The position numbers and the translations under genes were made by a program. The notes beneath the pieces were generated by a model. That model did no database searches. It was not told the DNA's origin and saw only the letters and a program-made list of their open reading frames with translations. A DNA stretch of 35,538 bases from Temnopleurus reevesii (Eukaryota > Echinodermata > Echinoidea > Temnopleuroida > Temnopleuridae), in the NCBI GenBank assembly GCA_036244855.1, contig BQKZ01000058.1:160257-195794 (forward strand). The letters run 5' to 3'. Position 1 is the first letter of the stretch; the number at the start of each line of letters is the position of its first letter. Below, piece by piece: positions 10,061 through 21,142 of the stretch.

Positions 10061-10990
10061 TACTCAATCAATTATCATTACATTGGTCAAAGAAATTGAT
10101 GAATCAGAATATCAATCATGAATCAGTCAGCATTTACTGTCATCAATTAATCAATACGTCAAACATTCAATCAGCTTGAACACTTAGCATACCAATCAAC
10201 CAATTCCTGCCTTGATAAACTTATCAATTTATAGGAACTATGATATTATACATGAAATAATAAATCAGCAAAATTCTGAAAGAATAAAAATGTTGAATTA
10301 GATCAATCAATTAGAGGAACTAGGTAACTAATCAATTCATAAATCATCACATATCAACTTGCACATCAATCACCAATCAATTAATCACCAATCAATCAAT
10401 CAACAATCATTTGATCAACAATCATTTGATCAACAATCAATCGATCAACAATCAATCGATCAACAATCATTTGATCAACAATCAATCAATCAACATTCAA
10501 TCGATCAACAATCATTTGATCAACAATCAATCGATCAACAATCGATCGATCAACAATCGATCGATCAACAATCATTTGATCAACAATTAATCAATCAACA
10601 ATCAATCGATCAACAATCATTTGATCAACAATCATTTGATCAACAATCAATCGATCAACAATCATTTGATCAACAATCATTTGATCAACAATCAATCGAT
10701 CAACAATCATTCGATCAACAGTCATTCGATCAACAATCATTCAATCAACAGTCAATCAACAACCAATCAACAATCAATCAATCATATCAATTAACAATTA
10801 ATCGATCAACAATCGATAAATACAAAATCAATTAACAACTTACCAGCCAACAAATCACTCAATCAAATGAGGTAGAATAATCAATCAATGAGGTAGAATG
10901 ATCAACGATCAAAGTGGATGTAATCAACAGTAATCAACAAAAAAACCAAAATTCAATTCATAACTACTGATATCAATCACTCGATCAAAC
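10060..10990. repeat. ATCAATCA-rich minisatellite domain with a 15-bp core array
   Basis: The core (about 10380-10760) is a tandem array of a 15-base unit of the form GATCAACAATCAATC, with variants in which AATCGA is replaced by ATTTGA or ATTCGA. About 25 units are present, some with TTAATCAA or CATTC substitutions. Flanks of several hundred bases are built from looser ATCAA words. Because the unit length is a multiple of three and contains no stop in one frame, it translates as repeated DQQSI/DQQSF pentapeptides over 158 codons. I regard this as a by-product of the array: there is no non-repetitive coding sequence around it. Confidence 0.85.
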
Positions 10991-11697
10991 ATTCTGTGTT
11001 ATTTCTACGTAAAGGAAATGATGTTAATTAACAAAACAACTGATAATTGGACAAGGGTAGTAAGCAAATAATTGCCATTGGTGAAAGATTTGGCTATATC
11101 ATATTAAAATGGGAAAAACAATTGTCTACTTTTCTTGAAGAGGAAAATATGGAATGTTGTGTACAAAATAAATGGAGAGTTCTATCAAAGATTATGCCTA
11201 ATTTGCCAGCTCAAAGATGCCCATTAGTAGTGGAAATTAACACTTTGAAAATACAATCTGTCGAAAACTCATTACTTTTGGCGGACTATACCATTTTGAT
11301 AAATTTTCGCAGATTTTTTTTTATCTCTGCACCACTACTTTGACTTACTTGTAATGAAAATTAACATCGGTTTGCTAACAATAAATTAATGGTTCTCAGA
11401 ATTTGGGCTTTGCACATCTCAACGATTCAATACATTGGTAAATCAGCAAGTAGATTACAGTAGATCAATCAGTCAACAAAAAAGGAAACTCATTAACCAA
11501 TGAAATAAGTCTGTGATTCTATTAATCAACTAGTATCTCAATCAATCACGCAAACAATAAACCCTCCAAATGACCAGGAGGCTAACTGAATTCAATTCAA
11601 CTTTAAGAATTGAGAAATTAATCAAACAGCCAATCGATCAATCACTTAACTACCCGAAGAATCAATTCACCAAGAAATTGATCAACCATTGCATCAG
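10991..11697. other. Non-coding, scattered ATCAA words
   Basis: An open frame of 98 codons at 11047-11343 has no features of a known domain and no convincing promoter or splice context. The remainder contains residual ATCAATCA-type sequence at about 11450-11700. Confidence 0.4.
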
Positions 11698-11947
11698 ACA
11701 TTGGGTGACTTCAAGTACGGTGTTGAACGCTGGTGTTGGTGTTGCAGCAAAACCAACACCAGCCTAAACACCAAACTTGAAGTCTGTCGGTGTTTGGGGT
11801 AGACCTCACAAGATTCTGACGTATTTCCGGTCGTTTCTGTATCACTTCTGTAAACTGACCAACGCTGTTCGAGCTCGGTTTACGGACCGTTTCTCTCTCT
11901 CAACACCAACACCAACACCGAACACCGTACTTGAAGTCACCCAATGT
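11698..11947. mobile_element. 250-bp palindromic MITE
   Basis: The left arm begins ACATTGGGTGACTTCAAGTA and the right arm ends with the exact complement, TACTTGAAGTCACCCAATGT. Arms extend about 45 bases and include GGTGTTGGTGTT against AACACCAACACC. A second internal copy of the ACCAACACC / CTTGAAGT words sits at 11753-11790. The interior is non-coding. It is inserted in the ATCAA-rich domain, whose sequence resumes on the right. Confidence 0.75.
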
Positions 11948-13325
11948 ATTCGACAATGCAATCAAACAACATTCAATCAACAAGTCAGGAAATCAATGCA
12001 TCAATCAATTAACAATCAGTTAAACATTCTTGATCTTTACAAACCAGCAAAACATCACCAAATCAAAGTAACAGTATAATCAACTCACTCAAGTGATTTG
12101 TGGCTGCAAAGCTGTTTAATGGCTTACATACATGTAGGATGCAGTGAAGAAAATCTTTTTCATTATTGAGAAAAAAAAATGTGTTATATGAATGATTTCA
12201 TAAAGCCAGTATTGCACACAATTCCAACCTCGTTGGCAAAAATGCAATGGAGAAAAAAAAATTTACATAATTATATATATCTATTTGAATAACATATGCA
12301 ATTTTCTAGCCATGAGATAAATGTACAATGATGATATATATATATATATGCTCTTGAAATAGCAAATAGTACACATGTATGATAATATCAAAATCAAAAT
12401 ATGGAACTAATTTCGACTCTTACTCCTAGATAGTTTGGGCTTAATGCATTTTTACCTCTGAATTTTTGTTTATATTTTCAATTCATTCAGTAAGCTGGTC
12501 CACAAGCATTTGAGCGCATATTCCTTGGTCAAAACTGAGTCGTAAAATTCAATTCACACGCACACATGTAAAGTAAGAGAATGGGCGACTAATAATCATG
12601 TACTTTCAATGAGTAAATAGTGAGAAAAAAAAAGAAATTTAAATTTGTTTCCAAAGTCATTTCCAGGATTACACTGCAAAGAATGTACAGTTTTAGAAAA
12701 TGTAGGCAAGTAAATGAATATACCTGTTAGTAAATATATAAATGTGTAGATATTGTACATAATATATATCCGATATGAAAAGGAAATAAATTCCGATAAA
12801 AATCTCTACAAAGTCAGAGTAATGATAGGATACCTACATGTTGTATTGACACATGTCATTATTTGAATCTCCGTCATCCCATGCCATATCATACCAAAAT
12901 AAATACGGGTACAGAAGAGTTGATGTTATACTAATAGCATTAGAGCAATGTTGGTCTGGTCTTATTTTGTGGCTGTCAGCCAACAATCACTTAGAATAGC
13001 CATTTTGATGTGTCAATAAAAAAACAAAAACAAAACAAAACAAGTTTTTTGGAGTGGAAACAAAAAACTTCCATTTATATTCAAAGTTGAATTCAAATAC
13101 ACTGTATATGCTAGGAACTTAACTAACATTTGTAGTATGGATGGAATTTATCATGAGTTTTGAAGCTGAAATCACAAATTAATTTTTTCTGGTACAAAAT
13201 CTGCCATATTTATTATATGTCTATGCTACATATACATTAGAGAGATTTCATTCCACCCACAGAAAAATTGTTCCGGAGATTCTCAAAAAATGTGTGTTAC
13301 TTTCTATCTTGTTCACGTTTTCAAT
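11948..13325. other. Non-coding AT-rich stretch
   Basis: No exon is recognised. It holds a TA dinucleotide run near 12335-12350, several poly-A tracts and an (AAAAC)n run near 13020-13042. Confidence 0.45.
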
Positions 13326-13349
13326 ATGTGTTTCATGGTTTGTTCTCGT

Positions 13350-13456
13350 TTATAAAGTGCCATGAGCACCATATGGTGGACCTGTGCGCTCCATAAGTAG
13401 CCACCACTATTATCATTATCATTGTTATTATTATTATCATTATTATTATTATTAAC
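13350..13456 (+). repeat. SINE-like fragment with GCGCTCCATAAG and (ATT/ATC)n tail
   Basis: The block AAAGTGCCATGAGCACCATA, then GTGCGCTCCATAAGTAGCC, then a long ATT/ATC microsatellite, has the layout of a widespread invertebrate short repeat whose 3' end is GCGCT..TATAAAT followed by ATT units. A related 3' end is seen at 19533-19600, and a related body, on the other strand, at 18058-18135. Family assignment is by resemblance only. Confidence 0.5.
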
Positions 13457-14340
13457 TTCTGAAATATGTCATCCCACAGACATTTGCATATGAGTTAACC
13501 ATTTCAAGAAGGTATTCTGGAAAAACCCTTTTTCTTTTTTAACTTTTTCACTCTCGTTTTTGATGGACCATTTAAGAAGCAGAATTATTTCAGTAAGACC
13601 AGCTAGAATAAATATTTGACAGATACATGTATGTAACATATAACATAACATAGCATAACATTTTACATAACATTTACACATTTATGTGTCACATCAGACT
13701 AAACAATTGACATAACAATTACACAACATTTATGCTAGCATTCTTTCCAAAGATACATTCATATTTTCGGACTTGTACAGAATTACCAGATGGTAAGTTT
13801 TGGATCCCCTATTGAATAGCAATATCATTCAAAACAGATGTAAAAAAAAAAAAATAGCTGCTGGCAATTATTAATAAGAAAATCTTTTGGGACTGAAGCA
13901 TTAGGAACAAAAATCATCTACATACACATACACATACATGTACACAAAGCTGGTTTTAACCAAGGGTTGGTTTGAAATTAAACATTAATACGCTTGATTA
14001 ATTGCCATATTAGAGCATACATTGGACCATTTCTATACCTGACCACTTCATTTGTAAATCAAGGGCACAAATGCTTAAATTTTCTCATGCCAAGACCAAA
14101 ACTAGAGAACCTTTGTACTTCGGACACTCTTGCTTCTAATGAACATTCAGTTTAGAAATATTGCAAGCAACAACATTTTTGTCCGCTACGAGCCCCAAAT
14201 CCAGAAGACCCTCCATGAAATTACCACTATCTGATGTCTATCAGCTTTTCAGAATCTAATTAATTCCCCGAACCGATGTACAGTCATCTTAGCATATTGC
14301 CAAGATGCAACGCATGATGCAACACAATTTCTACATGAAG
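13457..14340. other. Intergenic region between WWC-like promoter side and CKAP2-like 3' end
   Basis: AT-rich, with a short CATACA simple repeat near 13920-13943 and a CATAACATA-type run near 13630-13690. No coding exon is supported. Confidence 0.45.
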
Positions 14341-14346
14341 GCATTG

Positions 14347-14352
14347 TTTATT
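14347..14352 (-). terminator. Candidate polyadenylation signal of the CKAP2-like gene
   Basis: The minus strand reads AATAAA here. It is the first canonical signal I noted downstream of the stop codon at 15116, giving a 3' UTR of about 770 bases that would contain the two extra copies of the terminal coding module. Only transcript ends could confirm its use. Confidence 0.4.
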
Positions 14353-14610
14353 TACTTTTAGTAGAAGCCATTGATATACATTTCAATGATTCTCAGAGAA
14401 CATGCTATTCCACATGAAGACAGGACAGATCATAAAAAGTCTGCTAGCCCAACCTCAATCTATGGAAGTCCTAAAGTACTGTTAACATCAGGAAATGTGC
14501 CCCATAATGTTTGCAACTAGATCATGAAATTTGAAATTTGGTCGTAAAGCTAGGTATTTATAAATTCCTCAATCAGCAACCTGTTTGATCTTTCAAGGAC
14601 TCTAAACAGT

Positions 14611-15270
14611 CCACTACTACCACTAACCAGGTTGCTGGGCATGGGTCAGTGCTCAAGTCCAAGGCAACTTAGTCCAATAACTCAGTGTCTGTAAACTCCT
14701 TGCTCAATGCTCTATCTGGTCGCAGGATGAGCTGAGCCAGTGGATTTTGAGCAGCAACCTCTTGTAGAGAATCCAAACAGTCCCGCACAGCCTGTGAACT
14801 GGATTCAAATCAATTTGTAAGGAAAAGGTCATTAGAATCCACTAATAACAGAAAAGGTTGCTAGGCATGGGTCAGTGACTAGTCCAAGGCAACTTAGTCC
14901 AATAACTCAGTGTCTGTAAACTCCTTGCTCAAAGCTCTATCTGGTCGCAGCATGAGCTGTGCAAGTGGATTTTGAGCTGCAACCTCTTGTATAGAATCCA
15001 AACAGTCCCCCACAGCCCATGAACCGGATTCATATAAGTTTGTTAGGAAACGGTCATTAGACTCCACTAGGTTCAGTATCCAGGCTTACAGGCACGTGTT
15101 GGTGACAAGTCCCACTTAGTACGATAACTCAGTGTCTGTAAACTCCTCGCTGAGCGCTCTGTTGGGTCTCAGGATAAGCTGTGCCAGTGGGTTTTGAGCT
15201 GCAACCTCTTGTACAGAATCCAAACAGTCCACTATCATCGGTGACCCGGTCATCTGATTACCAATGCATG
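14611..15270 (-). repeat. Three tandem copies of the CKAP2-like terminal coding module (about 225-228 bp each)
   Basis: Copy A starts at about 14611, copy B at 14839 and copy C at 15064 (the last merges into the real final exon). Periods are 228 and 225. Each unit contains the last ~37 codons of the gene, its stop and about 50 bases of 3' flank. On the minus strand A reads DCLDSLQEVAAQNPLAQLIL and ends in a TAA at 14669-14671. B reads DCLDSIQEVAAQNPLAQLML and ends in a TAA at 14894-14896. C is the annotated terminus (DCLDSVQEVAAQNPLAQLIL). A and B share LRPDRALSKEF and ...ELLD against LRPNRALSEEF and ...ELSY in C, so A and B arose from each other after the first duplication. Confidence 0.9.
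14669..14798 (-). CDS. Candidate alternative terminal exon (copy A) of the CKAP2-like gene
   Basis: Copy A is preceded on the minus strand by a pyrimidine stretch (CCTTTTCCTT) and, 20 bases on, by GAATCCAG at the position matching exon sequence in the real copy. Splicing after that AG gives one base plus 42 codons and a stop, in the same phase (phase 2 donor, one base to complete the codon) as the normal final exon. The resulting tail would keep DCLDSLQEVAAQNPLAQLIL and RPDRALSKEF but lack the TPVRRSARL motif. Copy B has GG instead of AG at this place, so only A could be used this way. Speculative without transcript data. Confidence 0.25.
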
Positions 15271-15371
15271 CGACAGAGCGACGTTTGTTGTCCAGCCTTG
15301 CTGACCGCCTCACTGGAGTGACTATGAGGCAGGAGGGAGTGGTGGATGACTGACCGCTGGTCTGGTGGATC
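15116..15371 (-). CDS. CKAP2-like final coding exon
   Basis: 256 bases, acceptor ATCTTTAG, ending in TAA. Encodes CLIVTPVRRSARL (the TPVRRS.RL hallmark) and QLILRPNRALSEEF (equivalent to RPN.AL in vertebrates). Its 3' half is the source or sibling of the two tandem copies further along the minus strand. Confidence 0.92.
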
Positions 15372-18300
15372 CTAAAGATATGAAGGAAAAGAAAAGAACT
15401 GATTTCATTTGCAAGAATTCTGTTCACTTTTAGACTTTTCCACTGAGGGACAGTTAAAGATGTCAGTCGTAGTGAAATGAACCGTGGAAAACTTAAGGCC
15501 AAACCAATGAAGGTCAAGATCATGGCCAATGCTTTACTACTAACAAGGCTAAAGGGGTGTTGCTCAAAAGTTGCAATCAATCACAAGTTGCAATTGATCG
15601 GCAGTGGCAGTTGATCGTAATGAGCCAATCAAATCATTGTTTAATGGACGTCTTTTCAAAAGCACAGGCAGTGCGCAAATGAGAATGCGGGTTCCAATTT
15701 GCAACAGATTAGAAGCGACATACCTGAAGGATTTTCTTCCTTAAAGCAAAGACTAAGCCATAAATAAAGCTAGTGTTTCAAACTTTGACCTTAGTCTTGG
15801 GGGAGAAATACCTAACATGAAGGATTTGGGACTCGACTTGCACCTTAGTTCCATTTTCAGTCACAAAAGGTTCATTGTAATTTTATTGACGTCTTCAATT
15901 GGAAATTCTCGAAGAGCACTATACAGAATTTCATAGTTTTGACAAACAAATGACCCAATTGCTTTTTCTTGAAAGAAAACTTGACAACAAAGAACTATAA
16001 GCATTAATTAATTTAGGAATAATGCACTGAAATTACATATATTTCATTATTTATATCTTATATTCATTTAGGATACAAATCACCAATTTTGGTGATCTCC
16101 TATGAAGCCCTATTTGGGAAACAAATGAGACCATCAATAAACAAGATATAAAAATATACAAGCTTAAAACTGCAAATTGCACATTAATTGGTATCTTCAC
16201 TGGTCAAGAAAACATATCCCAATATTAAGATTTCTGCAAAATGAGCAAGATCAAAGAGGGTTGGTTTGACTGCATACCTTGCAAAGTAAGGCGTGGTTTC
16301 TTTGAGACTAAACTTAATACTCAGATGAGATGTATCCATTACAGACCTCTCCTGCCCATCATCCGCTTCATCATGAGACTGGTTCCTAGCCTTTTCTTCA
16401 CAGCTCCGTACTGCTTGGGGTGTCTGGATGTCAATGCAGGGCGTGTATCTGAGAGGGGATTGTACACCAGTCTCTGCTGATTCCTCACTGTTCATCTTCA
16501 GCTTGAGGCGGTAGGTTGCAAGTGTGTCCAAGATGTCTTTAGTGGGCTGTAGATAAAAGATTGAATGAGAAATATGTTATTCAATATACAAACTAATAAT
16601 AACATCAATGTCCATACTATGTACAGTAGAAATGCCCAGTTCTCTCCTTTTAGGTGTATTACAATCTTCAATTATTTTCTTGTCAGAAATACAAGAAAAT
16701 ATGGTGAAATTGGGGGATTATTAATGTCAGGGTTGAAAAAAAATTTGTGAAAAATTAAAATTCTCTACTTCTTTTGTTATGCAAAAATGGCTGAAATGAT
16801 TTGGAAACCATGTACAGTAATGTATCATTACACGCCTGCCTATATAAATCTCAGGAAACAATGCAAGATTACAACAAAATATGAGAGATATTAACTTTGG
16901 GGATGACTGACCAGCAATGTGTGTATAGTTTTCTTCTCTCTTTCAAATTCAATATGTAGATGTTCATAAAACTAAGAAAATTTCAAAAGAACAGAGTCAC
17001 AGCTCAGAGTCATTTATGTGAAACACCTGGTCAAATTCAAAAGATGAACAGTACACGAATTGATCCTTTGATGTTCATGGTTCTACTGGAGTGATTTTAA
17101 TATATCAAGATATCTAAAAGTTTGGGCTGCACAGGAAATTTGAGGTAAAGATACAAACGAGTTACAAAAGCGCAGTTGTGTTAATAGTGATTTTGGATCA
17201 CAATCTCATATTGCAAGCTTCACTATGCATTATTTATCAAAATAAAGCTACAAAACTGATTCTGACTTGGATTTATTTTGCTAAAGATTTAACTATGTTC
17301 CGATTACTTCCGATTGTTGTATTTTTCATATCTATATATTCAGATATTGCCCTACCAATTGGCCTTACTGCCAAAAGTGTCAATGAGCATCCATTAATAG
17401 AAAACATTTAAATTTTAATTCTTGCGTTTTATGATAGCTGCTACCATAGTACCAAATTTCATTGAGTATATTGGCATATTCATGTGTGCTACTAAAACAT
17501 AGGGAAATTTAATTGCCATCACAATAGAACATTCGTTATTGTGAACAGACAATGGCTATTCTAGAGGGTTCAGTGATTGTTCTCCCTCTTGATGAAACAT
17601 TTTAAGAAGGGCATATTTGCCAGCATATTTGTCATTCTCCAAGCCGCGGCATCAAACCTACTTCAAAGAGCAATTATTCCAGGGTGTAAAACTTTCCTTG
17701 ATAAAACTTACCTCAGGATTGAACTCCACAGCCTCAAACAAGCACTCAATGGCAGACTGGTCCCCACCCTGTTTCTCAGCTATCTTTGCTCTGCAGAGCC
17801 AGTAGCCAGCACATTGCTGTATGAGCGGAACCTTGGTCACCACTCCATCTAGCCAGTCACACATGTCTTCTAATGGACAGCCCTAGTACAAAGAATGAGA
17901 AAAACACAATATGATTAAGTGACCTTTTTTTTAAATATTCATGAAGCTGTTTCGTTTTACATTTGACCTCCCTTATTCATCAGGTTGATTTGATCATTGC
18001 TATTTCAAAGCCCATACCCATTGCTATTCCTAGATTAAGTTTCATTGACAAGAATAATAGTGAAATCTATTTACACGGCGCTTTCAATTTTTTTCACGAG
18101 AAATCCCTAAGCGCTCCACAAATACAGTATAATTAGCATCCCTGCTTTTTAGGAAAAAAAACCTGCTAGGTCCCTGTTCACCTCACCTGGTTAAGTATAG
18201 CACATTCTGAATAAATTTCTTGCTGAACAACATTAACGCCATTGATGGGATCATAACTGTTACCATCTGGTTGTAAGGTGAGATTCGGAATCACACAATA

Positions 18301-20824
18301 GCAGTTCAAATTGTTTGTATTATTTATTTTCGGCAAATTTTCCTCTTGACCATTCCCTTTTATCACTCACCTCCTCTAGCATTTCCAAACACTCTTTCAT
18401 AGTGCTATGCACTGCAGCTTCACCACTAGTCCCACATATAGCTTTCCTTGGAGTGTCTTCCCTCCCAGTCCTCCCAAGGTGTGGGGTGCCAGACCTCCTT
18501 CTCTTGAAGCCTCCACCGATCACAGGTGTGTGGTCCAGGGATGACTCATAGCCTAGGAAGTTGTTGAATCTAGAAGGGGTTTTCCCCCTGGCAAGGAGCC
18601 ACTCCTCTAGTCTTTGCCTATATATTGAAAGAAGATTGAATTAAATGGAATATGTATACACAACTTTTTTTACCAACATTAATACATTTTTGAAGATCAT
18701 TAAGGAATGAATCTTCATTAACAAAAATTATCACAGACTCAAAAATTGCATTTAAACCAACCATAAACACATAATCCTTATCATGACAATAAACATGAGC
18801 AATTTGATTATTTACACTATAGCTTGTATTTTCTATTTAAATATACACATACTGTATTGCCTAGGAAATTAATTTAGTAATTACTGTCTCAAAGCTGCAA
18901 ATCATGGTGCTGAGAAATTTTCTCACTATTCCCTAGTTAAAAAAAAATCATTTATTGACTTGAATCTTTCAAAGAGCGTTTTGGGGTAATATTTTTTCAT
19001 TTGCCTAGTATCAAGGAATTTACTATGAATGAAAGTAAAAAGAAAAGAAGAATATTCAGGTCTGGCATTGTCATGGTTAATTAGTTGTGAGCAATCAAAT
19101 GAAACCGTCTATTGGTTCTTACTTCATTCCTAGCTTTTTGTTTGGTGTTGGAGTAACACTGGGCTTTGGTGTAACGCAGGGTGCTGGTGTAGCGCAGAAT
19201 GTTGAGCATGCTGGAGTGTTTTCATCACTCCCCTCCGAGTCCTCATCCACAGCCGAGGGCTTCGGAGAGAAGAATCGGACTGACTTGCGCTTCTGAGAAT
19301 GCACATCATGAGACTGGTCATGTGAATGGTCATGTGACCGGATGATAGAAGCTTGCTGAGGCTTGGCTGAGAGTGGAATGCTGCATGGTAGAAAATGGAA
19401 TTTCAAATTTTTATCAATATTCAAAAGTTTGCAAATCAATGTTTCATAAATTTCAGTCTGTTTTATAGTTCAGAGAATCAAATCCGATTTTCGAGAGCAT
19501 ATTTTTTTTTACAAATTTTGATGAAGGGCAGAGTGGATTTGGTGCCATATAAATAGCATCATTATTATCATTATCGTCATTATTATTATTATGATTACTA
19601 TCAAGAAAGATTGGTCAATCAGGAATATCTTGCAATGAGCCTCCAAACGTGATCATGCTTATATTTACATTGCAAGGTATGTTCAAACAGCTGAACCAAA
19701 TGATTTTGCATGAAGAAAAGCATGACAATAAACAACTTCTACATGTATTTTACAATCATCATTCTATCAGAAACATCTAATCAATATTGATTTACAATGC
19801 GCCATTGGAAACAACAGTCAATTTCATTAATATCTTGGACAGTGAGGCAGGCACTAAAAACATGTGTATCCATAAATGGTATCTTTTCTGGGCTCCTTTA
19901 CAATAAACATTGACATAAAAAATTTAATTGAATTGAATTTTTTTTCCCTTTCACAGACATAATCAATGCAAAGTAACATGACATCGTAGAACAATCCAAG
20001 GAGGCATGTAACCGAAATCGTAACTTAAGTTGAGTTCGCATTAACAAATCGAAACAAAAAAAAATAATCTATTTAAAGAAAAGTAAATATAAATTATTAT
20101 CAGCAAAAATGCTTTTTGCCAGTTTCTTAAGACATTTTTTTTTTCAGGCAACAGACATTTTTCTCTATTACATATAAATACTTACGCTTTTACATCTGCT
20201 GACTTCCTTTTGCTTTCTTTGCTTTTCACACTTCTTGATGGTTGGTGGGGAGTGTTCATTTTATTACAAGGTGCTAGACTCCTCCTAACAGACTGTTTGT
20301 TGACTTGCAGAGTGCTGCATGTATGCCTCCTGTTGATTGGCTTGTCATTCTGTGAAGAAGGGCCTGGTGTGTGGAACCTAGCAAGCTTGCTGTGTGAATT
20401 ATCTCTCCTAATCTTTACTTCAGATTTAGGTAAAAGAGATTTCCTGAAAGAACATTGGGATAAATCAAAGTTGTAATAGCACTTCAATACAGAGATGCAA
20501 ACCTTCCGGAAAATGTATAAAGATAGGAATTAAAATGTTCAGAAGGAAGATAAGAAAGTTTTCAGAATGACAATTGAGAAGAGTTACCGAAATAAGAACA
20601 AATTTGAGACAAGAATGTTTCAGAATAGGCGACAGAATGTCTGAGGGAAGTTCCCCTTCATAGTTCTATAGAAACAGGATGTTTAAAAGCAAAGATTTAT
20701 ACCTCTTCATTGGTCTTGGAGTAGTGTTCTTGGGGAGTCGTTTCCTGTTCTCTATATCCGCCTGAAATTTACTCACTGCTGGTAAACCTTTCTTTTCTCT
20801 CCATGCTTGCAACTTCTTCTCCAT
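15116..20824 (-). CDS. CKAP2-like: CKAP2/CKAP2L-family mitotic spindle protein, seven coding exons, 526 aa
   Basis: Joining minus-strand exons 20824-20703, 20443-20186, 19380-19123, 18617-18371, 17882-17712, 16546-16278 and 15371-15116 gives 1581 bases with no stop until TAA at 15118-15116. All introns are GT..AG and all phases agree. The N-terminus MEKKLQAWREKKGLPAVSK and a second copy of the motif, RLEEWLLARGKTPSR (about residues 215-229), match the short lysine-rich repeats of vertebrate CKAP2. The C-terminal half (about 285-526) matches the CKAP2 C-terminal domain: MKECLEMLEEGCPLEDM, YWLCRAKIAE, SIKFSLKETTPYF, LIVTPVRRSARL and LRPNRAL. CKAP2 and CKAP2L bind and nucleate microtubules on the mitotic spindle and are cell-cycle regulated in vertebrates; the single invertebrate gene probably predates the vertebrate split. 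The middle is basic, low-complexity and probably disordered. Transcription starts in an upstream non-coding exon near 22.6 kb. Confidence 0.9.
16278..16546 (-). CDS. CKAP2-like coding exon 6
   Basis: 269 bases, acceptor TCTACAG, donor GTATGC, ends in phase 2. Encodes PTKDILDTLATYRLKLK, an acidic variable linker, and HLSIKFSLKETTPYFAR, equivalent to the conserved ..IKYNVSTTPYL.. stretch of vertebrate CKAP2. Confidence 0.9.
17712..17882 (-). CDS. CKAP2-like coding exon 5
   Basis: 171 bases, 57 whole codons, donor GTAAGT. Encodes GCPLEDMCDWLDGVVTKVP and YWLCRAKIAEKQGG..SAI, matching the helical core of the CKAP2 C-terminal domain (GCPKEDI...YWIC...). Confidence 0.92.
18056..18136 (-). repeat. 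SINE-like fragment in a CKAP2-like intron
   Basis: On the minus strand the block reads TGTGGAGCGCTTAGGGATTT followed by GAAAGCGCCGTGTAAATAG and TTTCACTATTATTC. It resembles the body and tail of the GCGCT-type short repeat also seen at 13350-13456. Confidence 0.45.
18371..18617 (-). CDS. CKAP2-like coding exon 4
   Basis: 247 bases ending in phase 0 at a GTGAGT donor. Contains the second lysine-rich/EEW motif (RLEEWLLARGKTPSR) and, at its end, the beginning of the conserved C-terminal domain (STMKECLEMLEE). Confidence 0.9.
19123..19380 (-). CDS. CKAP2-like coding exon 3
   Basis: Also exactly 258 bases with the same phases as the preceding exon; donor GTAAGA. Encodes a His/Asp-rich patch (RSHDHSHDQSHDVHS), SVRFFSPKP, an acidic stretch (VDEDSEGSDEN) and Thr-Pro repeats (TPAPCVTPKPSVTPTP), which are potential proline-directed kinase sites. 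Confidence 0.85.
19533..19600 (+). repeat. SINE-like 3' end with ATT/ATC microsatellite
   Basis: TGGATTTGGTGCCATATAAATAGC is followed by ATT/ATC triplets. Same 3' layout as the element at 13350-13456. It lies in a CKAP2-like intron. Confidence 0.5.
20186..20443 (-). CDS. CKAP2-like coding exon 2
   Basis: 258 bases, acceptor TTCTTTCAG, donor GTAAGT. Starts by completing an arginine codon and ends in phase 2. It encodes a basic, serine-rich segment (KSLLPKSEVKIRR, INRRHTCSTLQVNKQSVRRS) with no folded domain apparent. Confidence 0.88.
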
Positions 20825-20829
20825 TATAT
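20703..20829 (-). CDS. CKAP2-like coding exon 1 (start codon exon)
   Basis: The acceptor is TTTCAG just above 20829 and the donor is GTATAAAT at 20702-20701. Translation starts at 20824, five bases into the exon, giving 40 codons plus two bases. It encodes the first lysine-rich motif, KLQAWREKKG. The acceptor before the ATG implies a separate 5' UTR exon. Confidence 0.88.
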
Positions 20830-21142
20830 CTGAAACGACAATGATATTAACTCTCTCATGTAATTAGTTAACAACGTCAAATCACTACAAAGCATGTTTA
20901 TTAGTATGCAATTTTTTTGACATATTTCAAATTAAGAATATTTGAAAGTATGACAGAAATAAATTACCTACCAAAAAAAGTAAAAATAGATCAGCGATAA
21001 AGAAGCATGTTACATTGGGTCAGAAAAACAAACGCTCTTCCCATCAAACTTCCCTGCAGAGGCCTGTCTGCATTATTTCAAGTTAAATATGTGTCAATGC
21101 TTCAACACAGTCTCTACTAAAGCTTCAATCACAAGGCAGGAG

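Noticed and set aside
10359..10835. 158-codon Q-rich open frame as a prion-like or silk-like protein gene
   Set aside because: It coincides exactly with a 15-bp tandem array; there is no non-repetitive coding sequence, splice context or promoter.
10060..10990. CRISPR-like array
   Set aside because: The repeats are contiguous 15-base tandem units with no unique spacers, and the genome is eukaryotic.
11047..11343. 98-codon plus-strand open frame as a small gene
   Set aside because: No recognisable domain, no splice or promoter evidence, and location in repeat-rich intergenic DNA.
17577..17852. Plus-strand open frames over the CKAP2-like exon 5
   Set aside because: They are antisense to an exon whose phase, splice sites and family match are clear.
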